Source of the DNA: Planctomycetaceae bacterium
Lineage (GTDB): Bacteria; Planctomycetota; Planctomycetia; Pirellulales; Thermoguttaceae
Length of the DNA: 57,912 nt
Assembly (NCBI GenBank): GCA_021372005.1
Contig: JAJFVC010000016.1
Span: 1 to 57,912 of the forward strand
Reading direction: 5' to 3'
Shown piece by piece: positions 50,934 through 57,912 of this stretch (positions are counted from its first letter, which is position 1; each line of letters starts with the position of its first letter). A model generated the notes under the pieces. That model was not told where the DNA came from. It worked only from the letters and a program-made list of their open reading frames with translations, and searched no databases. The translations under genes were made by a program, and so were the position numbers.

Positions 50934-52669
50934 TCCTTCATTGGCATGTTCCATCGCCGCCGACCACGCAAAGCCTGAATCTACGGATAGCGACCGTCGT
51001 CGCACCGGCGCCGTGGAATACGTCGCTTGTGCAACCGCCGCCGGCCGAAACGCGGCCATGCCCGCTCGAATCGGTCGCGCCGCGCGTGGTTTCGGTGCCG
51101 ATCGTGCGGCCGCGCGTGCAGGTGCGCAGCTTTGTGTTTCCAGAGCCCGTCGCAACTATCATCGAACCGTCGTCGAAGCCTGCGGCAACCTCGGCTTCGT
51201 CCATCCCAACGACGCCGCAGCTTACGCGCATCAAGCCTCCGGCCGACGTGGTCAAACTGATCGACCGGTTGCACTACGTGTTGCAGCCGTCGTTGGAGTC
51301 GCTGCTGGAGGAAGGCTCGCTGACGTTCCCCTTTCGTCCTTTCCCGTTCCAGTTCGAGGGCGTGGCGTTTTTGTATCCGCGTCAGGCGGCCGTGTTGGCC
51401 GACGAAATGGGGCTCGGCAAAACGATGCAAGCCATCACGGCCATTCGGCTCTTGCTCCGCCGCGGCGAAGTTCGCCAGGTTTTGCTGATCTGCCCGAAAC
51501 CGCTGGTGACCAACTGGCAGCGGGAATTCGCCACTTGGGCGCCGGAGATTTCGACGCTGGTCGTCGAAGGCGATCACGGCCGCCGAGCATGGCAGTGGTC
51601 GCTGCCGGACGTGCCGCTACGGATCGCCAATTACGAGTTGCTGCTGCGCGATCGGGCGTTGCTGGCCGATCGCCGTTTCGACCTGGTGGTGCTCGACGAA
51701 TCGCAACGGATCAAGAATCGCGACAGCACGACCAGCGAGGTGGTGCGTTCGATCTCGCGCAAACGCAACTGGGCGCTGACGGGCACGCCGGTCGAAAACA
51801 GCGTGGACGACCTGTTGGGCATTTTCGAGTTTCTCGCGCCCGGCATGCTTTCGTCGGACATGAAGCCGCGCAGCATCGGCCGCGCGATCGGCGACCATGT
51901 GTTGCGCCGCACGAAGGACCACGTGCTGCAAGATCTGCCGCCGAAGCTGATTCACGACGAACCGCTGGATCTGTTGCCGGAGCAACGCGAAAGCTACCGC
52001 TTGGCCGAGGAGGAGGGCGTCGTGCGGCTGACCGCGATGGGCGACGCCGCGACGATCCGCCACGTGTTCGAGCTGGTCTTGCGATTGAAACAAATCTGCA
52101 ATTTCGACCCGGCGACCGACGCCAGCGCGAAGTTCGAGCGACTGGAGGCGAATCTGGAGGAGATCGCCCAAAGCGGCCGCAAAGCGATCGTGTTCAGCCA
52201 ATGGGTCGAGACGCTCAAACAACTATCCCAACGGCTCGACCGATTCGGCCCGCTGGAATATCACGGGCGAGTGCCGTCCGGGCGGCGCGACGCGGTGATC
52301 GAACGATTCCGCCGCGACACGAGCCGGCACGTCTTGCTGATGAGCTACGGAGCCGGCGGCGTCGGATTGAATCTCCAGTTCGTCAACTATGTGTTCCTAT
52401 TCGACCGATGGTGGAACCCGGCGGTCGAGGACCAGGCGATCAACCGCGCCCATCGCATCGGCGTGGACGGTCCGGTGACTGTAACGCGTTTTTTAATGCT
52501 CGACACGATCGAGGAACGCATCGACCGCATCTTGCAGGAAAAACGCGAGTTGTTCGAGACGATCTTCTCCGGCGCCGAATCGCGTCGTAAGCTCGGGCTG
52601 ACGCAAGAAGAGCTGTTCGGGCTGTTCCAGCTAAAATGTCCCAGCGGCCCGATCGACCTGGCAGCGTAA
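50930..52669 (+). CDS. SNF2-family helicase-like ATPase
   Basis: A 579-residue SWI2/SNF2 ATPase. Motif I DEMGLGKT (158-165), Ia region LLICPKPLV, motif II DESQ (256-259; often DEAH or DEAQ), motif III LTGTP (283-287), motif V GGVGLNLQ and motif VI QAINRAHRIG. The first 100 residues are Pro/Val-rich and unlike standard SNF2 domains, perhaps a protein-binding tail. Bacterial SNF2 proteins remodel nucleoprotein, the best known being RapA, which recycles RNA polymerase; this one lacks RapA's extra domains. Coupled to the upstream hypothetical gene. Confidence 0.93.
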   Translation: MILHWHVPSPPTTQSLNLRIATVVAPAPWNTSLVQPPPAETRPCPLESVAPRVVSVPIVRPRVQVRSFVFPEPVATIIEPSSKPAATSASSIPTTPQLTRIKPPADVVKLIDRLHYVLQPSLESLLEEGSLTFPFRPFPFQFEGVAFLYPRQAAVLADEMGLGKTMQAITAIRLLLRRGEVRQVLLICPKPLVTNWQREFATWAPEISTLVVEGDHGRRAWQWSLPDVPLRIANYELLLRDRALLADRRFDLVVLDESQRIKNRDSTTSEVVRSISRKRNWALTGTPVENSVDDLLGIFEFLAPGMLSSDMKPRSIGRAIGDHVLRRTKDHVLQDLPPKLIHDEPLDLLPEQRESYRLAEEEGVVRLTAMGDAATIRHVFELVLRLKQICNFDPATDASAKFERLEANLEEIAQSGRKAIVFSQWVETLKQLSQRLDRFGPLEYHGRVPSGRRDAVIERFRRDTSRHVLLMSYGAGGVGLNLQFVNYVFLFDRWWNPAVEDQAINRAHRIGVDGPVTVTRFLMLDTIEERIDRILQEKRELFETIFSGAESRRKLGLTQEELFGLFQLKCPSGPIDLAA

Positions 52670-52950
52670 AATCGTTTGCAAATCCGGATGAGCCACATGC
52701 ACGAGATGGGGCCATCTCGCAAAACGAGAAAAAATGGAACGAAGCCAACGTTTGGGAGCTTTGCGCTACGACCCGACGCAGCCCCTTCTCCAAGGCGCCC
52801 CGGTGGCGAAACCAGGCCGCCTCACGGTCCTCTGCCAACGCTAATGCGCGCTTCGTCGTTGGCGCATCCATCACCATTTTCTGGGGGGATGGTTGGCGGA
52901 CGTTGTTTGACAACCTGCCGTCGTAAAAAAGGATACATTCGGGATAGGGC

Positions 52951-52982
52951 GGTAACAAAACGGTAACGCGGCCGGCCATAAT
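52951..52982 (+). promoter_or_regulatory. OmpR/PhoB-like direct repeat with -10 element
   Basis: GGTAAC (52951-52956) and GGTAAC (52962-52967) repeat with an 11-bp period, AAAAC between. CATAAT (52977-52982) follows 9 bp after the second copy, with no -35 match. In PhoB-activated promoters an 11-bp-period box replaces the -35 about 10 bp before the -10. The gene downstream belongs to an operon that encodes an OmpR-type regulator. The rest of 52670-52950 shows no gene. Confidence 0.6.
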
Positions 52983-53049
52983 CAATGGCGAAAGGTGGGC
53001 GCAAAGTCGCGTTCCACCAAGTACAATGAGCCCGACGGAGGTGCGAGTC

Positions 53050-54504
53050 ATGTGTCGCAAAACTCGAAGTTTCGGAATTGGGATCATCCTGGTTTTGGTC
53101 GGAACGATGTCGTCCGGCGCAGCATTGGCCGAGTCTCCTTCGGTGCTGTTGGAAAAGGCGATTTACGAAGAAGAGACGGTCGGCAACCTGGACGCGGCCG
53201 CCAAACTTTATCGGCGGACGATCGAAGAGGCGAAGCAGGTGGATGCCGTGGCGGCCAAAGCACAATATCGGTTGGGGTTGTGCCTTTTGAAACAAGGAAA
53301 AAAGGAAGAAGGAGTCGCCGCGTTGCAGGAGGTCGTCCGGCGTTTTTCCGAACAGAAAGAGATTGTGGCCGAGGCCCGAAAACATCTGCCGTCTGAGCCC
53401 GGCCTAAAACTCTTGCCCGTGCCGTGGGTGGACGGCGAGACACAGCATCAGCGGATGGAGCTCGGCGGCGGATTGGAACTCGGAACCGCGATTTATTCGG
53501 TTCAGAAGGCCGAACTCGACGGTCAAAAGATTTGGAGATTCCGATCGCGGGTTTTTGCGTTCGGCCGTGGGTCGGCCAGTTGCGTCGACGTTCGACAAGA
53601 CAATCTGCAACCGATCCGCAGCGTCTGGAACATTGGCGGCGTTAGTTCGACCATCGCACAATACAATGGCAACAAGATCACGGTGACCACCAAAACCGCG
53701 GGCAAAGAAACGCAGCGAACGATCGACGTGCAACCGGCCCCTTATGACAACGAGGAGGGCGCGTTTCTGTTCCGTTGCCTGCCCATGACCAAAGGCCACA
53801 ACACGAACGTGCCCATTTTCGCGTCCATCGGCAATAGCCAGGCCATCGACATCGGCTTTCAGCCTCAAGGCCAGGAATCCGTATCCACGCCGGCGGGCCA
53901 ATTTCAGTGCGAAAAGGTGCTCCTGCCTACGCCGATCAACCAGACGTTCTGGTATTCCGCCGACCGGCGCCGCTATTTCGTAAAGTTCGAGGCCAACAAC
54001 ATCGTCGGGCTGCTTACGAAGATTGAAACGCGGAAACCGGGCGAGAGCCAGGCGTATGAGAACGCCGATTTGGGCGTCTCGCTTTGCCTGTCGCCGGACT
54101 GGCACGCCTATGCCTCCGCGCAAACGAAAGACAATTTGTGGCTCTTGGATCCGGACGCCGTATTCGCCACGGGGCTGAAGTCGTACAAGCTGGCCAAGTT
54201 GTCCGCGGACGAAAAAAAGTCGCCGCGGGCATGGGCGGAAAAATGGTTGATCGACGCTGGAAAACGTGAGAAACAGTGGCGGGTCCGCCCCAAATCCTGG
54301 CGTTCCATGACGATCTCCGGCGAAAAGGCGGTGGAGTTTGCAGCCGACTTTACGGCGACGGACGGACGAGAAATGGTCCGGTTCGTCGTTTGCCTCTTTG
54401 GCAAAACTCGCGCCGTCCGGCTGGCTGCCGATGGTCCACGCGGCGAGTTGGAGCGGATGAAAAAGGCGATTCTGCCGATGGTCGAAAGCTTGAAGGTGAA
54501 ATAG
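53050..54504 (+). CDS. Exported TPR-containing protein
   Basis: A 484-residue protein with a signal peptide (to about residue 26, SGAALAES). TPR-like helices at 30-110 (NLDAAAKLYRRTIEEAKQVDA, QYRLGLCLLKQGKKEEGVAALQEV). The rest is a large beta-rich domain, with VSTPAGQFQCEKV similar to DUF3108-type envelope proteins, and a C-terminal alpha/beta part (LWLLDPDAVFATGLKS). ATG 53050 has GGAGGT seven bases upstream (53037-53042); a frame start at 53026 is not needed. First gene of the two-component operon; its stop overlaps the kinase GTG by one base. Confidence 0.86.
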   Translation: MCRKTRSFGIGIILVLVGTMSSGAALAESPSVLLEKAIYEEETVGNLDAAAKLYRRTIEEAKQVDAVAAKAQYRLGLCLLKQGKKEEGVAALQEVVRRFSEQKEIVAEARKHLPSEPGLKLLPVPWVDGETQHQRMELGGGLELGTAIYSVQKAELDGQKIWRFRSRVFAFGRGSASCVDVRQDNLQPIRSVWNIGGVSSTIAQYNGNKITVTTKTAGKETQRTIDVQPAPYDNEEGAFLFRCLPMTKGHNTNVPIFASIGNSQAIDIGFQPQGQESVSTPAGQFQCEKVLLPTPINQTFWYSADRRRYFVKFEANNIVGLLTKIETRKPGESQAYENADLGVSLCLSPDWHAYASAQTKDNLWLLDPDAVFATGLKSYKLAKLSADEKKSPRAWAEKWLIDAGKREKQWRVRPKSWRSMTISGEKAVEFAADFTATDGREMVRFVVCLFGKTRAVRLAADGPRGELERMKKAILPMVESLKVK

Positions 54505-56531
54505 TGTTGCGCGCGGTGGCTTGGAAACGTCGACGACGCGGCGGCCGCGATCCGCGATGGTGGCCCTTGCTGCTGTTGTTGGCGACGGTGGTTTTGCTGC
54601 CCACGGCGTGCATGCTGTGGATGATGATCCACGCGATCGACAACGAGCGGATGGCCGTCCGTCAAGCGTTGGCCGAACTGGGCCGCGGACAACTCCTGCG
54701 TTTACAGGCCCAATGGCATCGGCACTGGACGTCGCTGGCCAAACGGCTCACGGAGGAGGCTGCCGCCCACGAAAAGCCGTCGGCGGCCTTCGCGGCGATC
54801 GTCCGCGCCGAACTGGCCGACAGCGTTGTGGTGGTCGACGGTCGACGTCCGGCCTATCCGACCTTGCCGTCGGCGGCAGGATCGGCGACGCATTCGGCCG
54901 ACTGGTCGCGGGCCGAAAACCTCGAGTACGTGGCCCGCAAACCGCAAGAAGCGGCCGACGCCTATGCGTCGCTGGCCCAAAACGCCAAACAGGCGGACGT
55001 CGCCGCCCGAGCGACATTGGCCCAAGCCCGCTGTCTCGTCCGCGCGGGACGCCGCGATCAGGCAATTGCGTTGTTGGCCGACCAATTCCGTGCGCGGCGA
55101 TGGACGCAAGCGACGGACGCCGACGGCCGATGGATCGTCGCCGACGCGGAGCTGCGGGCAATGGAGCTGATCGACGATCCGACCGACGCCCGTTGGCAAG
55201 CCATCGCCGCCCGGTTGGTCGATCGGCTCGCGGATTACTCGGATCCGCGGATGAGCTCGTCGCAACGACGTTTTTTGGCGCAGTCGCTCGCCTCTAAGAA
55301 CGGCGTCCAACCCATGTTGGCCGGGGCCGGCTGGTCTCTGGAACTGCAAGCGGCCGAGCAATGGGGGACCGCCGCGCTGGAATCGGGCACAAAATTTTCG
55401 GACAAGCCGGTTTTGCTGCCTACGGGCGTTCGCGGGCTATGGCAGTTTGCCCCAGAAGTTTTCGTTCCTTCCCAAGGCCCGGGGTCCCGACGGGTCGTGG
55501 CCTTGTATCGAACCGAGAGCATCCTCGAAGCGATGAGGCAATTTGTCGCCGCGGAATCCCCGTTGGCCGGCGTGGACGTGGAGTTGTTGCCGCCTGAGAA
55601 AACCAACGATCTCGCCCGTTTCTTTTACGCCGTGCCGGCCGACCCATGCATGCCCGACTGGCACCTGGGGATCCAATGGAACGACGATCGTCTGAACGGC
55701 GATGCCGCCCGTTCCAAGATTGTCGCCTATGTGTTGGCGGGCAGTCTGGCCGTCTCGGCCGCCTCGGTGCTGGCGTTTTGGGTGGCCCTGAGCTTTCGGC
55801 GGCAGATCCAAGCGACTCGGCTCAAAAACGATCTGGTGGCGGCGGTGTCGCATGAGCTGAAAACTCCGCTGGCGTCGATTCGGCTGTTGGTCGACACGCT
55901 TTTGGCGGACGACGATTCCGATCCACAACGGTTGCAAGACTATTTGGAGTTGATTTCCAAAGAAAATCTGCGGTTGGGACGAGTCATCGACAATTTTTTG
56001 ACGTTCTCGCGCATGGAACGCAACAAACACGCCTTTACGCTGGGCCAACTCGCGCCGGCCGACGTTGTGGCGGCGGCGGTCGATGCGGCCGGAGAGCGAT
56101 TTCACCAAGACAGCTGCCGGCTGGAGGTTCAGGTCGAGCCGGACCTCCCGTCGATCGCGGCCGACGCGGACGCCATGACCACGGCTCTGGTCAATTTGCT
56201 CGACAATGCCTATAAATACACCGGCGATGACAAGCAGATCGCACTGCGGGCGCGGACCGACGGCGATTGGGTTTTCTTCGACGTAACCGACAACGGCATC
56301 GGGCTCCGACGCGCGGCGTGTCGTCGGGTTTTCGAGCGTTTTTATCAGGTCGATCGAAAGTTGTCTCGCGCTCGCGGCGGATGCGGATTGGGACTGAGCA
56401 TCGTAGAGTTTATCGTCCGCGAGCACGGCGGCCGCGTCGGCGTCCGCAGCCGATTAGGCCAAGGCAGCGTGTTCACCGTCGCAATTCCTCGTTGCGGAAA
56501 TCCGAACGAAGAAGAAACGAGGACGTCGTGA
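54504..56531 (+). CDS. Sensor histidine kinase with a TPR-like extracytoplasmic domain
   Basis: A 675-residue membrane kinase. TM1 about 20-42, extracytoplasmic region 43-405, TM2 about 406-430. The extracytoplasmic part starts helical and TPR-like (EAADAYASLAQNAKQADVAARATLAQ given as DAYASLAQNAKQ and ARATLAQARC) and ends in a beta/alpha part (VLLPTGVRGLWQFAPEVF). HisKA: His450 in VSHELKTPL. ATPase domain: Asn568 (NLLDNAYKYT), DNGIG 596-600, GGCGLGL 625-631. Start GTG 54504 overlaps the previous stop by one base (TAGTG), with AAGGT upstream. It is followed by a DUF1648 gene (4-bp GTGA overlap) and its OmpR-type regulator. Confidence 0.93.
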   Translation: MLRAVAWKRRRRGGRDPRWWPLLLLLATVVLLPTACMLWMMIHAIDNERMAVRQALAELGRGQLLRLQAQWHRHWTSLAKRLTEEAAAHEKPSAAFAAIVRAELADSVVVVDGRRPAYPTLPSAAGSATHSADWSRAENLEYVARKPQEAADAYASLAQNAKQADVAARATLAQARCLVRAGRRDQAIALLADQFRARRWTQATDADGRWIVADAELRAMELIDDPTDARWQAIAARLVDRLADYSDPRMSSSQRRFLAQSLASKNGVQPMLAGAGWSLELQAAEQWGTAALESGTKFSDKPVLLPTGVRGLWQFAPEVFVPSQGPGSRRVVALYRTESILEAMRQFVAAESPLAGVDVELLPPEKTNDLARFFYAVPADPCMPDWHLGIQWNDDRLNGDAARSKIVAYVLAGSLAVSAASVLAFWVALSFRRQIQATRLKNDLVAAVSHELKTPLASIRLLVDTLLADDDSDPQRLQDYLELISKENLRLGRVIDNFLTFSRMERNKHAFTLGQLAPADVVAAAVDAAGERFHQDSCRLEVQVEPDLPSIAADADAMTTALVNLLDNAYKYTGDDKQIALRARTDGDWVFFDVTDNGIGLRRAACRRVFERFYQVDRKLSRARGGCGLGLSIVEFIVREHGGRVGVRSRLGQGSVFTVAIPRCGNPNEEETRTS

Positions 56532-57040
56532 AAATTCAAAACCTTCCAATCCTCGTCTTCGTTGTAAGCTGGTTTGGTTTCCTGGTCTATTGGATCTCCA
56601 CGCTCGAACAGTTACCCCAACGTGTGGCGACGCATTTTGGTCCGTCGGGCAATCCGAACGGCTGGATGACCAAGACGGAAGACGCCTTTCTCACGACGGC
56701 GATGGGCTTGGGGTTGCCGCTGTTGATCGTGGGCGTGTTTTACCTGCTCCGCTTCGCCCCCAACCGCCTCATCAATTTTCCCGGTCCGCACCGCGACTAT
56801 TGGCTTGGCTCCGAGCGGCGCGCCGCCACGATGGCTTATCTCTTTCGCCATTCTTTTTGGTTGGCCAGCCTCATGATCGGACTTATGGCCGGCGTCCACC
56901 GCCTAACCGTCGAAGCCAATCGTCAGGTCGCCGCGCCCCATTTGTCCGTGCCCGCGACGTTCGTCTTGCTCGGGTGTTTTTTAATCGCTTTCATGGCGTG
57001 GTTCATCGCTATGTTCCGCCATTTTCGGTATTTTCGATAA
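56528..57040 (+). CDS. DUF1648-containing membrane protein
   Basis: A 170-residue inner-membrane protein with four hydrophobic segments (ILVFVVSWFGFLVY, AMGLGLPLLIVGVFYLL, SFWLASLMIGLMAGV, TFVLLGCFLIAFMAWF). The signature THFGPSGNPNGWMTK after TM1 identifies DUF1648, found in SdpI-like immunity and sensing proteins. GTG 56528 overlaps the kinase stop by 4 bp, and GAGG lies just upstream. Its position between kinase and regulator suggests a signal-transduction role. Confidence 0.87.
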   Translation: MKIQNLPILVFVVSWFGFLVYWISTLEQLPQRVATHFGPSGNPNGWMTKTEDAFLTTAMGLGLPLLIVGVFYLLRFAPNRLINFPGPHRDYWLGSERRAATMAYLFRHSFWLASLMIGLMAGVHRLTVEANRQVAAPHLSVPATFVLLGCFLIAFMAWFIAMFRHFRYFR

Positions 57041-57055
57041 CCGTCGATACACATC

Positions 57056-57736
57056 ATGTCCAGGCAAACCGTACTGATCATCGAAGACGACCCGACGATG
57101 TTGCGGGGGCTGAAAGACAACTTCGCCGCACAGGGGTTCGACGTGCGCACGGCATCCGACGGAAAGGCGGGCGCGGAGGCAGCCGTCGACGGTCCGTGCG
57201 ATCTGGTGATTTTGGACATCCTGCTTCCGAAACTCAACGGCTACGAAGTCTGCCGTCGGCTGCGTCGCCAGGGCCTCGAGATGCCGATCATCATGCTCAC
57301 GGCGCGCGGACAGGAGGAAGACATCGTTCGCGGGCTCGAACTGGGCGCCGACGATTACGTAACCAAACCATTCAGTATCCGCGAACTGCTGGCCCGCACC
57401 CGGGCGTTTCTGCGACGACGCGAAGTCGGCGAACAACAGGAATATCGTTTTGGCAAGTGTCGGCTCGATCTGAACTCTCATAAGCTCTTCCGCGATGGCG
57501 TGGAGACGCCGCTGACCGCGAAGGAATTCCGCTTGCTGTTGCATTTCGTTCGCTGGCCGGGCCGCGCGATGACCCGCAATGAAATTCTCAACGCCGTCTG
57601 GGGCCGCTCCGTGATCGTGACGGCCAGAAGCGTCGACCGCTGCGTGACCACGTTGCGAGCCAAGATCGAGGACGACACACGGATGCCGAAGCACATCACC
57701 ACCATCCGCGACATCGGTTACCGTTTCGAGCCGTAG
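57056..57736 (+). CDS. OmpR/PhoB-family response regulator
   Basis: A 226-residue two-domain regulator. The receiver has Asp11 and Asp12 (IIEDD), phospho-acceptor Asp54 (VILDILL), Thr82 and Lys104 (YVTKPF). The winged-helix effector runs from about 130 (LTAKEFRLLLHFV, TRSVDRCVTTLRAKIE, TIRDIGYRFEP). It probably binds 11-bp-period repeats as dimers and may activate its own operon through the 52951 box. ATG 57056, 15 bp after the DUF1648 stop. Confidence 0.96.
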   Translation: MSRQTVLIIEDDPTMLRGLKDNFAAQGFDVRTASDGKAGAEAAVDGPCDLVILDILLPKLNGYEVCRRLRRQGLEMPIIMLTARGQEEDIVRGLELGADDYVTKPFSIRELLARTRAFLRRREVGEQQEYRFGKCRLDLNSHKLFRDGVETPLTAKEFRLLLHFVRWPGRAMTRNEILNAVWGRSVIVTARSVDRCVTTLRAKIEDDTRMPKHITTIRDIGYRFEP

Positions 57737-57823
57737 CCGCTGGCCCAATTCACATCTCCATGGCTCGTCGCCCGTAAAATCGGGGCTGGACCATTTCTTC
57801 GAGGCGGCTTCTAGGAACGGGGG

Positions 57824-57912
57824 GTGACCATTTGCTCGGGCAAGATGAGCAGCGCCAAGGCAATGTCTGAGTTCAATGTTTTCAGCACTATCCGGGAAGA
57901 AACGGTGTCAGG
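57824..57912 (+). CDS. Possible gene start cut by the window edge
   Basis: From GTG 57824 the frame reads MTICSGKMSSAKAMSEFNVF and stays open to the last base; an in-frame stop lies just upstream at 57812 and GGAA about eight bases before the GTG. Too short to assign. Confidence 0.3.
   Translation, partial: MTICSGKMSSAKAMSEFNVFSTIREETVS

Noticed and set aside
57741-57912. Insertion-sequence end at the right edge
   Set aside because: No terminal inverted repeat or transposase motif visible in the short tail.

Overview
The window is GC-rich bacterial chromosome and reads as a member of the Planctomycetota (inferred). The lineage clues are a formylglycine sulfatase with its own radical-SAM maturase, several protein types I associate with planctomycetes (a membrane protein with a very long disordered tail, a paired hypothetical/SNF2 helicase, an EssC-like FtsK ATPase with W-x-D helical proteins), and scattered housekeeping genes instead of large operons. 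I see no rRNA, tRNA, CRISPR array, prophage or complete insertion sequence.

Layout. 1-6.2 kb: glycoside-hydrolase-like protein (5' truncated), an alpha/beta-hydrolase fold protein lacking the nucleophile Ser, a lipoprotein, a Tat-type superoxide dismutase and an aldo/keto reductase. 6.6-9.1 kb: two metal transporters end to end, a CDF exporter with three tandem cytosolic domains and a short MgtE. 9.2-12.6 kb: a methyltransferase behind a terminator-bearing leader, then a coupled pair (SnoaL-like protein and a Gly/His-rich TPR protein). 12.7-18.4 kb: the most interesting region, an efpL gene followed by four tightly packed genes (W-x-D helical protein, coiled-coil protein, small W-x-D protein, 1303-residue FtsK/EssC-like ATPase) that look like a stripped-down type VII-secretion-like system. 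18.4-28.4 kb: housekeeping (proC, hemW, lepA, isocitrate dehydrogenase, gatA, gatC, rpmB) plus a polytopic membrane protein. 28.7-34.3 kb: sulfatase maturase, arylsulfatase, and a divergent FadL-like outer-membrane protein. 34.6-37.3 kb: a trp cluster (trpF, trpC, trpD) headed by a RAM-domain-only protein. 37.7-41.3 kb: an orphan MacA-like adaptor, an MFS transporter and a nucleoside hydrolase. 41.4-48.7 kb: the disordered membrane protein, a C-terminal processing protease with a structured 5' leader, and a hybrid-cluster protein. 48.9-52.7 kb: small helical proteins divergent from a coupled hypothetical/SNF2 pair. 52.9-57.7 kb: a four-gene two-component operon (TPR lipid/stress-type exported protein, histidine kinase, DUF1648 membrane protein, OmpR-type regulator) preceded by an 11-bp-period direct repeat placed like a PhoB/OmpR box. 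The window ends just inside another possible gene.

Calls rest on reading translated sequence and motifs by eye; no database search or structure prediction was run. Promoters and terminators are predictions from consensus matching only.
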